From Gnetum montanum (taxonomy: Eukaryota; Streptophyta; Gnetopsida; Gnetales; Gnetaceae), in the NCBI GenBank assembly GCA_015680685.1, contig MNCI01029297.1:411727-475726 (forward strand): 64,000 bases of DNA. The letters run 5' to 3'. Under the pieces are notes generated by a model, which made no database searches, was not told the DNA's origin, and saw only the letters and a list, made by a program, of their open reading frames with translations. This document shows positions 35,810 to 48,087 of the stretch, piece by piece. Each line of letters begins with the position of its first letter. The first letter of the stretch is position 1. The position numbers and the translations under genes are program-made.

Positions 35810-36014
35810 ACTATCTTATCAAAAATTGGAACATCTTGGTGTTGGTACATTTTTTATCATTTAATGGAGTAGACTTTATGATTGAAAGGGGATTTCACTT
35901 ATCATTTGTTCTATATTGATTTAAGAGAGAGATGATCTACCTGTATAAGTATTTTTACATTGAATTTTTAAAACAATGTATGGTTGAAAATATAGAAGTA
36001 AACATGTAGCTTTA

Positions 36015-36576
36015 AGGTTATGGGTTGATGGGTAAAATTGGAGAAGAGTGCTCATCAAAATCAAATTTAGATGATGAACATGATGCTAGCAATGAAGAAG
36101 AGGAAGAAGCGTTGAATGCCTTCAATTTGCGCAATCTTGTTAGGAGATAGAATGATGAGTTTTCTTTGGAGTATGATGAAATCGCAGAGGAGTTAGAACC
36201 TACGAGGGCAAAGGTTGAGCAAGCTATTCAAGATGTTTATGACAGCACTTCCGTCAATGTAAACCTTTTCGAGGAGGAACTGAAGGATAATCAGTTGAGA
36301 ATTTTTATTTTCCATAATCAGAATAATGGAGAAGTAGCACTGAACTTGATTCCGGATGGGATGACTGTGGCTAAATATGCAAATTCTGATTCATTGGAAT
36401 CCAAGAAATTAAGTACCTGCATCATCAATACCCTTAGGAAATGGTTGCCCAATAAGGAGATATTCCAAAATGTTAAGGACAGTCTTGGGCCAGCAGCAAC
36501 GTCTAGTAGATTGATTGATACTTTCATTTTGAAGGGTACAAAAGAAATAGAGTTCAAGCAAGCCATGTATTGCTAG
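36015..36576 (+). pseudogene. Unrecognised acidic gene fragment
   Basis: A long frame, open from 36166 to 36576 and readable with one stop from about 36030, begins with an acidic stretch (DASNEEEEEALN) and continues without low complexity to KGTKEIEFKQAMYC. It has balanced composition and ordinary codons, unlike the surrounding retroelement decay, which suggests an exon of a host gene or of a captured gene. No motif is recognised, and the frame ends in TAG in the middle of what reads like coding sequence. Confidence 0.4.
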
Positions 36577-36619
36577 GGCCAGAAATTTTGGTGCCAGATT
36601 CACCGTGTTTACTCAGGAT

Positions 36620-36907
36620 TTAGCAATCACCACGGATGCCATTGAAGATTAGCGCATTGCTCATGAACATATCTCCACACATCCCTCTTCTGACGGCCTC
36701 AGAATGTAGTTCTGCACCCTTTTGCAGGCTCCTAGTTTTGGCACAGCCACCGAGAATGGTTGCAATGGTGTAATCATTGGGGTTCATCCACACTTGCTGC
36801 ATCCAGCGAAAAATGCCAAAACCCTCGCTCACGTAGTTGTTGGCAACACAAACAGAACCCAAACAGTATAAGTGGGCAGCAAATTTACAGGCCTCCATCG
36901 GTGACAT
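36620..36907 (-). pseudogene. PPR protein fragment
   Basis: On the - strand the frame contains GFGIFRWMQQVWMNPNDYTI followed by LGGCAKTRSLQKGAELH and DMFMSNALI, the pattern of consecutive pentatricopeptide repeats of a plant PLS-type protein. These proteins bind organellar RNA. Only about two repeats remain, with no start or C-terminal domain. Its left end in the + direction abuts an HSP70 fragment on the other strand, so it is not in its original context. Confidence 0.75.
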
Positions 36908-37086
36908 CGTGCTTGTGGGCGGTTCTACATGGATCTCGAAGGTCCAATAGCTGCTTCAGGACTATTTCAATGGCAAGGAGCTCTGCAAGAGCATCAACCC
37001 CGACAAGGCTATTGCCTATGGTGCAGTCGTACAGGCCACCATTCTCTCTAGCAAGTCCAGCGACAAGGTCCAGGACCTGCTCCTCC
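36891..37086 (+). pseudogene. HSP70 fragment
   Basis: Encodes part of the chaperone ATPase domain: IGDIVLVGGSTWISKVQ, a stop, then [20 protein letters not shown] and [12 protein letters not shown] to KVQDLLL. In intact HSP70 the Trp in GGST is Arg and the stop is Gln. About 65 residues remain, and what follows is not HSP70. It is a fragment fused end to end with a PPR fragment of opposite orientation. Confidence 0.85.
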
Positions 37087-39118
37087 CCATGGTGCCCAAA
37101 AAGCATTTCCGCATCCCCTAAACCCACATCTGGCTACCCGAGTCTAACAATGGTCATTCCTACACAAACAAGCGAAACGGTGACAAAAACTGTGACAAGA
37201 GACGATTGGCTCGGCCTGGTTTCAAAGACTGCATGCTCTGGAATACGATCAGTGCCTCTCTCAAGAATCCATTCAACAGATACACAACTACACCGATCTT
37301 CAAGGTTTCCTAGTTTTTAATGTTGTTGATGGAGGAACTGGATTGGGGCTTGGATCCCTTCTTCTTGAATGTCTGTCCATGGTCTACAGCAAAAAACAAA
37401 AAAAATCTAAGCTGGGATTCACCATGTTTTTAGCAGGAATTATTTCATCAAAATTTTTGAATCAATAGGTGAAGGTCCCATTGTTTATGTTGGAATTATT
37501 ATCGGATATCTGTCATTCTAGCATTTAGAGAATAGCTCAGATGGTTTTTTGGAAGACCAAAGAAAAGAATGAAATGATTAGAATGCAACAAAAGATACAA
37601 AATCTAGTAAGAAGATGAAATAATGAAATGATTAGGATCCAACTTAAGCAGATTAACTTTCTCCATGCATTATTTCAACTCTGAGTACCCTTCGATCAAC
37701 CAAGGCATATTCTTAACACACGTTGCCTCAGCCATTGAAAGGTGATCTTCACCGTAGCTTTCGGATTTGCTACAAATGAGCATGGTTGTAGCAGTAACAG
37801 TAATAAGAGGTGCTTGTTTTCTTGCAAGAAAACCTAGATATGGCAAGGCGTTATCAGTGGCTGTCATCAAACATCATGGCGCAAAAGAAGAAGATTATCA
37901 GTCCACCATGGGTTCTTGTCATATACAGCATTGCAATGTTCCAATGCTCTATTGAAATTTCCAGCTTTGTACTCTTGGTATGCAAGTGATAATAGCGCAT
38001 CATCTTTTGCATCGTTGGCTACTAAAATTTGATGATTCCGCTCCTAATTTGGATCAGCATTGGGAGAAAAATGCATGCGATCATGAAGATGTTGCTGCCA
38101 AAGCTAAATTGGGTCAAGAGTTGTCACAAGCTGAAAGCCCTGTCCCTGGTCGAGGACCTAAAATAGCCTCACAGCATTGCTATTGCTGAACGCTTGCAAC
38201 ATTTTTGTGGCTCCACTTGACGCAAACTGCAAAATGTCACGCAGATAAACATCCAAAATGAAAAGGAATGCAAAGGCTAGAAAAGTTGTAGAGCATTGAC
38301 TCCCAACTTCGGCCTCCCTATTTGGAATCGGCTGCTATTTTTAGTCCGTGGAGGAGTAGTTCCATGGCTACTAGCATCGCCGACTAATTTTCAGGCACAC
38401 AAAAGCTCAAAACCTAAGTGTTGCATGGGTTGCTGTTATAGTGCGTTGTTGGAGATTTAGAATATCAATATAATAATATCGTCTTCAACTTTATCATTGG
38501 GTTTCACCACCACAACCAGCATCCTGGGCTTGGGCTGCAGACCTATGTCCCTGCCATGGCACACCAACGCATCCATTTCTAGACGATGCCAAAAATATTG
38601 CAGTAATTCTCGGAAGATTTTGAGTAACCATCGTTAAACTTGTTCAGTTTGAAATAAATCATGAAAGGCACTTATGGATGCAGCAATGGTAGATCCTCCG
38701 CCAGCGTATCCTTCCTCTTGGAAACTAATTTCCTGTGCAGCCTAGTCAATACGTGCCATGTTGCCAATAAAAGGAATCAGCAGACAGGACTAAGAGCTGT
38801 GTTGGCAACACAAATCCAATCAACTCATTGGTGACGAAACACCAGCCAAGAATGAAGCGGCAGTCAAAATTTATGGTGAGAAACTGTTCCAAGTTATGTG
38901 CAATAGTTGGAGGAGTTAGCGTTGGGAGTGGAGTAGATGTTAATTTCTATAAGGCTGCATCAATAATGATAAATATTGACTACATGTCCTAGAACTTGAA
39001 TATGTTACTTGGTTCTGTGCATCCTTGTCTCTTAACTAGATTCTGTACATGGCAAGGTTTCTGACAGATGGTTTTCCATAGCTTCTAATGCATTATAAAA
39101 ATATTGTGATTTAAGAAA
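37087..39118. other. Mixed stretch, possible further host gene fragments
   Basis: Base composition is less AT-rich than in the flanking elements, and short frames have ordinary codon use (for example 37100-37320 + and 37670-37870 -). I recognise no family. It could be the remainder of a captured-fragment cluster. Confidence 0.3.
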
Positions 39119-40689
39119 AAAGGGGACATTTGGCTATTATCCCTTTTATTCCTATGGAAGTTGTAACTTCCTATGATAGTTACAACTATGATATTTGTAG
39201 CTAATTTTAATTTTGATTACCATGAAGACACTTGGCAACTAAAAAGGCCACTTGTCAATGAAAACTTGTTTATCTCCATGGTGACCACTTGGTGACTGAA
39301 GGGCCACTTGGCAACTAAATGGGACACTTGTCAACTGTAGCTTTTTTATCTATATGGTGGTTACAACCACTCAAAATTTTTGTAACTTACCTAACTTGTT
39401 GGGCAAGTAATCTCCTAACTTGTTGGGCAAGTTATAACTTCCTTACTTGGGAGAGAAGTTAGCTAAGATATTTTGAAATATGTAACTACCTTTTAAACCC
39501 TATAAAAAGGCTTCAGGGGTAAAAAGAAAAAAGACGGGGGATCACACACTTGTTGTCACACATTGTGAAAGATTGCTTGTAATATGGCTTGCTAAAGAAA
39601 AGATTTCAGCCTCTTTTTCATAGTCCTGTGAGTTATATTTTTTATTTTTTATTTTTTAAAAATTTTTTAGCTAGTGGTTTAGATAGTATCATGCTTGGCA
39701 AGTAATTTTGGGATTTTTAGATTGCTCTTATTGTTCTTGTAGCATGATAGAAATTTCTATTAAAATTTTGCCATAGAAGAGCTTGTGCTTGAAAGCCTTA
39801 AGAGCATTTTAATAGTGAATTTTATTATTGTGCAATGTATAAGAACCACTATTGAGATTGTTGTAAGAGAGCCTCTGCGTGTAGTCAAGTCGTTGAATGA
39901 TTCAATAGTCAAGAGGGTTCAGAGAATCTTTGGTATTTTGATGGGACCAGAATAGCTTTCTTTTATCTTTAAAGTGAGTCTCCATGGTATTTCAATTAGA
40001 AATTGTCAAGTCTTTTGAAGGTTCTATTGAATGCAATTGTTGACATCCATTATCTAGCCAAAATGGAGTCTCGTACATGATAGTTTATGCAGCAATTTTT
40101 TGGTAGCATAGTAGTATTTTCTTGAAGAAATTGCTTATTTGAGCCTTGGAAGTTTGAAAAATTCATAGTTATTGAATTTTGGATAGCTTTATTGCGAAGT
40201 GTTTACTTGTATCATTTTACCTTGTTTAAACATTTGAGGTCCTAACACAAATCTGCTTTCTTTTCTTTCTATTTCCATTGAATCTTGCTCTATTTCTAGT
40301 TTTCTTGTGGAACTATTTCATTCTCTGGGGAAAATTAGAAGTAGATTCGTGGAGTTGTGCTTAAATTTTTTTACAAAATTTTATTTGTTACAAGAATGTA
40401 TTATAAGGACCGTGTAGACTAGGCAATTGAACAAAATAGGAACTCTCAACAACTCACAGTACTTGGCAAAGTTGGCTGAATCTCTTTAAGATAAGTCATT
40501 TGTAGTTTACACACAACACAATCGTTTCATTTTTCACAACCGCACACCGCAACAGCACACACACACTCACATTAAGTATTGAGTTTATTGGAGGTATCTG
40601 GGCCTTGGTGTTTCCAGAGACCAGCAAGCACCTAAATCCTATTCGAGGACACTCGTTGGTAGTCGTGTCCCGAACGGTTGCCAACAATA
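39119..40689 (+). other. Possible solo LTR or promoter region
   Basis: Contains a TATA box context (CCCTATAAAAAGGCTTC near 39500) preceded by repeated phrases such as CTAACTTGTTGGGCAAGT (two copies, 39397-39430) and CACTTGGCAACTAAA. LTR ends were not found. No coding recognised. Confidence 0.3.
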
Positions 40690-40694
40690 GCAAC

Positions 40695-43061
40695 CAAAAA
40701 TGTCAGTGGCTAGAACACTGAGAGGTTACTAGCCATACAGCCTAACCATGGATCTATGCGAGGGCCGTGCTAGAGAAAATGGAAATGGGATGCCCTGAAT
40801 GGTCTAGTCGGTCAGACAAGGACTTATTCGGTGTAAAATAACCTTTTGTAAACAATAGTTTTGAGATGTTATGCATGGAGATTGAAGTGCAAAAATCCAT
40901 AACACACAAAATAGTAAAATCATAGCAAAATATGTAATTGAAGCAATGAACATAAACTAGTAGAAAATAATGCAAAATACAACGAGATGAAAGGAAATGA
41001 GCTCAAGTGAGAGAATGCACCACCCCAAATTTAGGGGATTTGATCTTCATTTGGTTGAAGAAGGTGTACAACTAATGTGTAGTGTGGACAGGCACAACTT
41101 ACAACGTAACAGTATGGTCACAGCTCCTTGATTGCTACCAACAACCTACTAACAGGAATTGGTGAGCCAATTCTTGCTGGGTTAGGAGAGGTCCAGGAGG
41201 TATTGCTACTATGGTTTGGTTCTTATTAACCTTTTCTTGCCAGTCTCTTTGCCAGAGCCAATCACCAGAAATCCAAATGCCAAAAATGCCAATTGCAAGA
41301 TAGCTAAGTCCAAAAGCTAACCTCTAAAGCCAACCCCTTGAACATTATTTGCTAGGGTATTTATAGAGCTAGATGTGGGAGAGAGATGTGATTTGGATTC
41401 CATGTGTCTTGGGTCTCACAAGGTGCAAATGTGGACATGTCATAATACTGTGTAGTTTTACGCTGATGTGCTACGCTGTAGTGTAACGAGGCTGGATGTG
41501 AAACCAGCTAAGCTGAGCCATGACCATACTGTTCAAACTACATGTGCCAGAATCTAGGGAACTGCCATGTTTTTACAAAGAATTCCAATAATGAATGCAA
41601 AGTGGAGCCTGTGCTCCAAGACTATGTCTTCCTTGCTCTTACGAGTAGGGTCAAGCGTAGAGATAATTTTGGGAATTAACAAGGGGTGAAAAAAAAGAAA
41701 ACTGCTAATCTTGTTTGTTGAAGAGATGTCAAAGTAGAAATGACCATTGTCAATGAGTTTTGGAGCTTCTGGAGATGTCTTGGGGCTTCCATGTTAGTGT
41801 TACACTACCTATCATATCAACATAGTGTAAACACCCACAGACTATGCTATGCTACACTGCATAGCATAACGTAGCATAGCCGCCAGCCTTGAGATAAATC
41901 TTGCCTAAAAACCAAAGATACCCACCTGAGGCTTTGCTAGACAAGCAACTTCTACAATTGACAATGCTACCTTCCATGTTGAAAGGTCCTGGGACCTATG
42001 GAGTTCATCCTTGGAACACTTTTGTGCTTTATGTTCTTACTACGCTGTGTAGCATAACACAACATAGCAGCTAGTGTGACATGAGTCCTTGCTTGATTTG
42101 CAATGCCTTGTTGAGAAACTTTGCTTGGAACTTAGGGGAAAAGTGGGGTAGGTAGTCCAGGAGGTTTGAGTGTGGCAAAGTGCAATCCCTTTCCTAGGAA
42201 CCACTTGGTAGAGGACCTTCATACATTCTAACCCTGCTATGCTGTCCTACACTATATAGTGTAGCATAGCATAGCACCCAGTTCATCTTGAATTCTAACT
42301 TACCTTGCAAACGTTTTGTCACAGGATGTAGATCATGTCCTGGCGTGGCAACAAAGCAAGCATGTTTGATGGTTGAAGCATGGGCAATTATGTTTACTTG
42401 GTTAGAATAGTCTGAGTGGAAGCAATGTCACAGTGGAACCCTGCTACACTGTGCTATTCTATGTAGCGTAGCACAACGTAGCACTCAAATGAAGATGATT
42501 TTTGATAAAATTTTCCGCATTCTCCTATGTCATGTTGATCATGCTTCAAGGATGAAGCAGGGTAGGTATCTCAAAGGGCTGAATCACTGTCAATCTACAT
42601 CTTTGGTTTCTAATTGGTCTCCACCTAGGCTGCTATGCTATGTAGTGTAGTGTAGCGTAGTAGGTCTCATAGTTAGAAAACTTGCTGAACTATTTAGTCC
42701 AACTTGAACACTTTTGGCAATGCCTAGCATGGTCCTTCGGTAGACCATCAACTAGGTCAAGTATCAAGCTAGGCCAGCTAGAGGTTGTAGAAACCTTATC
42801 AACCAGAGAGATATAAAATTTGCCAAACTATATGGTCTACCCCTAGTGCCTCTTTCATGCAAACTGGCCTCCTAGCTAGGTCTTGTGTTGACTATGCTAT
42901 AGAGGGTGGCAGGTAGGCTCAGAAGGGGCTTCATAGGCATTAGGACTTTTGGGGTGTCATGTTATCTATACAGTCCAGTGTGACATCGCACTTGCAGAGA
43001 TCCTTGCCCAAATTTCGGGACTGTGTTGAGTCATGAGAGTCCCAAAATTGATAGTGTTTCA
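40695..43061 (-). repeat. 3' LTR of element A
   Basis: Aligns with 59316-61685. It carries six clusters of TGCTACGCT/AGCATAGCA palindromes (about 41455, 41845, 42037, 42232, 42443, 42628). Reverse-strand TATA box at 41358-41365. Confidence 0.9.
42247..42264. repeat. Perfect 18-bp palindrome in the LTR
   Basis: CTACACTATATAGTGTAG is identical to its reverse complement. It is part of the third-last palindrome cluster of the 3' LTR. Confidence 0.9.
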
Positions 43062-43078
43062 ATGGCCCTTCTTTGTTG
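43062..43078 (-). other. Polypurine tract of element A
   Basis: On the - strand CAACAAAGAAGGGCCAT precedes the 3' LTR start TGAAACAC. The same sequence lies next to the LTR of element E (62409-62425). Confidence 0.7.
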
Positions 43079-44159
43079 ACATCTAGAGGATCTACCCAAG
43101 AGACGTCGATAAAGAATATGAAACACCATAAAGAACAAGATCTCAACACTTCTCTTCAGTGCCTGCTCGGATGATGCTTTGCTATGTTTGAGAGTATTTG
43201 GAGGGTAGTGTAGGATAAGGGATAAAGAATGGATTTAAAGAAACAGGGTTAGGAAAGAGATGAATATAGAATGCAACATCATGAAAAGCTATTACCATAG
43301 TATGATCCCTCATCGGAATTCTTGTGCGGGAATCAACATGCATGAGTGTCTTTTCCTTTGGCCCTCATGAAAGTAGGATATGCACTCTCAAGTAGCTAAG
43401 CTAATTAGATCGGCCACTTTAGAATAATGTAGTGTCTTGCTCTCATGGTGAAACGCATCTCTGAATGATGCCATCTTGGCTTTTATCTTGCAAACACAAC
43501 AGAGAGAAAACCAAAAAAAAATGATAATCAAGTGAAGTCAGGGCAAAGTCGTGGTTGCTCGGGACATTGCCAAGGTGGCAGGTGTCATCTTTGACATGTG
43601 TGATGTCCAAAGTAGAAAGGCCAGTATAGGCTTCAGCATCAGTAGGCTAGAAATTTTCAATGGCCTCGTCAGAAGTGGGCACTGAGGAGGCTAGGAATGA
43701 TGACAATGTAAGTGCTCAAGATTCTCCACCAAAGGAAAACATCATGCAATCTAGCTACTAGGTGAGAAGCCTAATAGCTGAATGTCTTTTTGAACTTTGA
43801 TGGTGGCGACGGCTAGAGAATGGAAACCTTGTGGTTGGGCCACAATAGTGTTGGGACTCCAGCAGCAGGTGCTGACAACAAGAGTTATGACAAGGATGAC
43901 TAGCTGTGGTAGTGATAGCTCTAGAAGGTTAATAAGATGTCAAACAACATCTCTAGAAGATTAGCAAGATGCTAGGGGCGATGATGCTACATGTGTTCTA
44001 GAGGATTTTCCCTTGATGTGTGAACTTCATTCTAGAACTGCAACGTCCTACCCCATGTTTTTTGAGAAGCTCGAAAGTGTGCACGCTCACTTGTTCATAG
44101 GGTCATACATGTGAGGTAGGAGGCGCTACACTATGAACCCAATTTAAGGAATTGGTAAA
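43079..44159 (-). other. Untranslated region between array and 3' LTR of element A
   Basis: No coding similarity or repeat recognised. Confidence 0.4.
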
Positions 44160-44470
44160 CCATTAGATGTGTTAGCTTAAGGTCCTAGTTGACTGATGTG
44201 CCAATTTAAGGTCCTAGCAAACTGATGTGCTAGTTTAAGGTCCTAGCAGATGGTTGTGCTAGTTTAACATCGTAGCGGATAGTGGATGGCTAGTTTAAGG
44301 TCATAGTAGACCATGTTATGGGTGCCAATTTTATGTCATGGACCAAAGATGTGCTATGCCAATTTAATGTCATAGCGGATGTGCTATGCCAATTTTATGT
44401 CGTAGCGGACGAGCTATGCCAGTTTATAGTCATAGCGGACTATTTGTGCCATTTTTACATCATAGCAGAT
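44160..44470 (-). repeat. Dyad repeat array downstream of integrase, element A
   Basis: About nine units of 29-35 bp with core AGTTTAAGGTC or its variants. Several units hold CTAGCA...TGCTAG, others CATAGC...GCTATG. The stem is kept although its sequence changes. Confidence 0.75.
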
Positions 44471-44539
44471 GTTTTGCTTACCTTGCTTCATATTTGATAT
44501 GATCCTCCATGTTAAACGTTATACGGATTTAGGTACAAG

Positions 44540-45606
44540 TGGTTGATGGAGTTTGCAAACTCATTGTTGTCTGTGTCAGCTAGCTTGAACACACCATTTT
44601 CATAGGCTTTCATGACTATGAAAGGGCCTTCCTAGTTGGCTGAGAATTTTCTCATGGGCTTACAAATGGCCTTGGGGACTAAGTCCCCCTTTTTAATCAG
44701 TTGTTGATGTAAGTTGCAGTGATGCTTTTAATGTTGTTTGTCCTGGTACCATTCGATGAAGCCAAGTGCTTGGACGCACTCCTCCTCTATGGATTCAAGA
44801 TCAACAATCCTTAACTCATTATTTTGAGCCTCATCCACAAAATTTGAGAGGATCATCCAAAGTGATGGAACTTGTAATTCAAGAGGTAACACTGCTTCAG
44901 ATTTGTAAATGAGACTGTATGGAGTCTTACCTATAGCTGTTCTGCGTGTCATACAGTAAGCCCATAACACGTAGAGGATTTTCTCGTGCCATCACCTCTT
45001 GCTACTACTAAGCATCTTTTTTAGAAGGTTGATGATGACCTTGTTGGTAGCTTCTACTTGGCCATTCACCTAGGGGTAGTATGGTGATAAGAAAGAGTGT
45101 TTGATACCAAGACTCTCACAAAAGGTTTTAGTTTCTGCACTACTAAATTGTGGCCCATTGTTAGTAACAATGATCATGGGAAGGTCAAACTATGTTACTA
45201 TGTTATCCAAAAGGACGTGGAAAACCTATTGAGATGTAGCCTTTCTAAGGGGAATGGCTTCTACCCACTTTGTAAAATATTCTATTGCGGTGATAATGAA
45301 ACTATGCCCTGTAGAAGACTTAGGTGTAATGGGTCCTATGATATCTAGTCCCCAATGTTGGAAAGGCCACGTGATCTATGTAGTATGTAATTCAATAGGC
45401 GACACCCGTATGAGGTTACCATGGTGTTGACACAAATCGCATGTTCTAACCTTGGCAACACAATCTGATTCTATGTAAGGCCAGTAGTAACCTAAGCATC
45501 TGATTTTTGCTGCCATAGCCTTGGGGGCTATGTGTCCTCCACATAGTCCCTCACAGACTTCATCAATTATCTTTTGTACTTCTTTCCCACTAACACAAGC
45601 TAGCAA
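44540..45606 (-). pseudogene. Integrase of element A
   Basis: The zinc finger is well kept (CGGHIAPKAMAAKIR...CDLCQHH). The core starts LDIIGPITPKSSTGHSF. In the second catalytic box the Asp codon is Asn (VTNNGPQF, codon 45160-45162), a G-to-A change. The Glu block QVEATNK is present. The C-terminal part (44970-44728) includes YSLIYKSEAVLPLELQVP and continues to about 44540. Stops occur at Gln or Trp positions. Confidence 0.9.
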
Positions 45607-45627
45607 TATTCCATCATAAGAGCATTT

Positions 45628-46260
45628 TCATAGAACATTATCTCCTACGAGGAAATATTTCCGTGCTTGCTTTCGTATTGCATTCTTTTGAGCAGATGTC
45701 AAGCCATGTGGGGGTTCGTCATGTTGGAGGTATGCTTTAATGTTGTCATACCATTCTTGAGTGTGCGTTGTACTTATAGATGCAATGTGTGCCACTTGAG
45801 TGATAGGATCGATGCATTCTATTATTGAAGTGGGTAAGGCAGCAAACATGTGTGATGCCACATTTAAGGCTAACATGGCTAGCGCATCAACTACAGTTTT
45901 TTCGTTACGGGGCATGTGTTGGATGTCTAAAGTTGCAAACTACTTTAGTAGAATTTTGGCTAAATCACAATAAGGTTGCAAATGTGGAGCCTTGCAAGCA
46001 TAAACTTCAGTGATCTAGTTGATAACTAGTTGCAAGTTGCCTCGGACTGCTAAGTATTGGATCCTTAACTCTTGAGCTACTAGAAGGCCCCTAAGGAGTC
46101 CCTCGTACTCAACTACATTTTTTGTGCAAAGGAATGTAAAATGATACTCGAAGGGTCAAATTTCCCTAGAGAGAAATGTAAGAATAGTGGCAGCACTACC
46201 ACCTCATGTAGTTAAAGCACTATCAAAATGTACATTGGCCTCAAAATATGATGGTATAGG
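45628..46260 (-). pseudogene. Second RNase H (Tat-type) of element A
   Basis: Read with frame changes, the - strand gives a YEGLLRGLLVAQELRIQYL segment, a GNLQLVIN segment and CKAPHLQPYCDLAKILLK. It then continues in the open stretch 45915-45628 (MPRNEKTVVDALAMLAL). This is the extra RNase H that distinguishes Tat elements. It lies between the first RNase H and integrase as expected. It is broken by stops. Confidence 0.75.
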
Positions 46261-46413
46261 ACTTATGCTATTGATATGCTCATCTGAGAACTCGGGTTCT
46301 ATTATTGCTTGGTCATCGACAGGCGAAGTCGTAAGCTATGTGGCTATTGCTTGACCCTTTGTGGATGATTGTTCCACATAATGTAGATCGAACTCTGTAG
46401 TTATGGCTTTCCA

Positions 46414-46700
46414 TCAGGCCTTTCTACTACTCTCATATAAGTTGGTTGTAATAGCCCAAAGTATGTTGCTTTTGCATATAATGTTGACTTTACTATGAAA
46501 CAAGTAATGTCTCCACTTTTTAAGTGTGAACACTAGGGCAAGACAATTTTTTTTAACCTTGTTATACATTGCTTTGTGAGGTATCAATGCATGACTTAAG
46601 TAGTAGACTACGATTTTAGACCCATCATCTCTCTTTTGACATAGCAGTGCAGCAATAGATGTGTCCAAGGTGGCAAGATAGATGTAGAAAGGCCTATCCC
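46414..46700 (-). pseudogene. RNase H of element A
   Basis: FYIYLATLDTSIAALLCQK is followed by YYLSHALIPHKAMYNKVKKN and FTLKKWRHYLFHSKVNII. A first catalytic Asp comparable to that of element B is not obvious (LATLDTS), and the domain ends at a stop after about 84 residues. It is directly downstream of RT. Confidence 0.75.
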
Positions 46701-46701
46701 T

Positions 46702-47690
46702 CTATGGAGGGTAAACAGTGGGAAGGTGCAAAAGCTCTTTCTTTAGGTTATCAAAGGCTTTTTGACATTGATCTGTCCACTCAAAGTTGACTCCCTTCTT
46801 AAGCAGGTGTTGCGTCAAGTGTAGTTTGTTCATCAACCTTGCAATAAACCTTCTTATAAATTGCACTCTACCTTGAAACCCATGCAACTCTTTAAGATTT
46901 ATAGGTGGTTCTATGTTGATAATAGCCCTAACTTTATTGGGGTCCACTCGTATCCCCATTTTCAACACTACAAAGCCTAGCATGTGCCTAGTTTTAACTT
47001 CAAAAATACATTTTCTAAGGTTGATGTGCAAGTCATGCTTATGACAACATTGAAGGACTACGTTTAGATCGTTGGGATGATAAGTAGATTCCTTATACTT
47101 AACCACTATGTCTTCGATGTAATCGTTTAGTCTTTTCAAGAGGTAATTGCTAAAGATGTATGTCATTGCTCATTGATACATTGGTCCAGCATTTTTTAGC
47201 CTAAAGGACATCATTGTGTAATAAAAAGTTCCCAAAGGGGTCATAAAGGTAGTTTCCAACTGATGCTCAGGGTTTATACGGATCTAATTATAACCTAAGA
47301 ATCCATCCATGAAGGACAATAAGGCATGGCCAATCGTAGTATTGATAAGTTGATCGATACTAGGAAATGGGAAGTCACCCTTAATTTTCACCGTATTTAA
47401 ATCTCGGAAGTCTATACAAATTCATATACTCCCAGTCTTCTTGGATACAACTATAATGTTTGAGACCTAATCTAAGTAATTGACTGCCCGAATGAAACTA
47501 GCTTGATAGAGTTTGGTAATTTCATCATGTACAGCTAAGGTAATCTCTAGTTTAACTTTGTGAGCTGTTTGTTTAACTGCCTTGACACATGGATCCAGGA
47601 TAATATTGTGTTGTATGAGTTACGGATCTAGGCTCGACATGTCTTCATATGACCATGCAAACACTTTAACATTGTCATTAAGGAATTTTG
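46702..47690 (-). pseudogene. Reverse transcriptase of element A
   Basis: Starts with VFAWSYEDMSSLDP (about 47680-47640). RT blocks follow with stops at Gln/Trp positions (CIDFRDLNT, DFPFPSIDQLI, LGYN, AMTYIFSNYL). The frame is open from 47166 to 46702. The catalytic box reads YIED (47121-47110) instead of YIDD or YVDD, so the first Asp is replaced by Glu. The thumb region has ELHGFQGRVQFIRRF. Confidence 0.88.
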
Positions 47691-48087
47691 AAATTTTTTT
47701 CGCATCTGTGGCTCTAGTAACGTGCTAAATTTTAGTGTTTTTGCCTCCCCTTTGGATGTGGTTACGGGATTTTGATAAGAGGGTCCTTAGTTACATCCCC
47801 AGCCTCTAAATCTAGGGCCTGGACTAGGTGTTCGGGTCAATCTGAGGGTGTTTCTAAGGATGCTAAGTAGGCATCACAAGAGGATGGTTCAAAGGCTATC
47901 AACTCTTTGTCCAAGCATCTCGTCAGTTTTCCATGGGGCCTTATCAAAGGGTGAACAGAGATCATCATAGAAGGTCATTGTCCAAGAAACTTGTGACAAC
48001 AAGCAAACAAACTGAGTCAAGTGCTACCTATTTAAGCCATCAACATGTACTTAATATATGAAAAGTAATGATGCAACATGAAAGATT
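47691..48087 (-). other. Linker upstream of RT, element A
   Basis: Decayed coding upstream of RT, with an acidic stretch including CDAYLASLETPSD. It ends at the repeat array. Confidence 0.4.

Noticed and set aside
36760-37320. A 186-codon frame on the + strand
   Set aside because: It overlaps the PPR and HSP70 fragments in other frames and has a composition typical of a shadow frame.
43062-44159. A possible further antisense gene in the 3' region of element A
   Set aside because: No open frames with splice sites or recognisable motifs.
44160-44470. Regularly spaced short repeats as a possible CRISPR array
   Set aside because: Unit lengths vary, repeats are degenerate, no cas genes, and the context is a plant retrotransposon.
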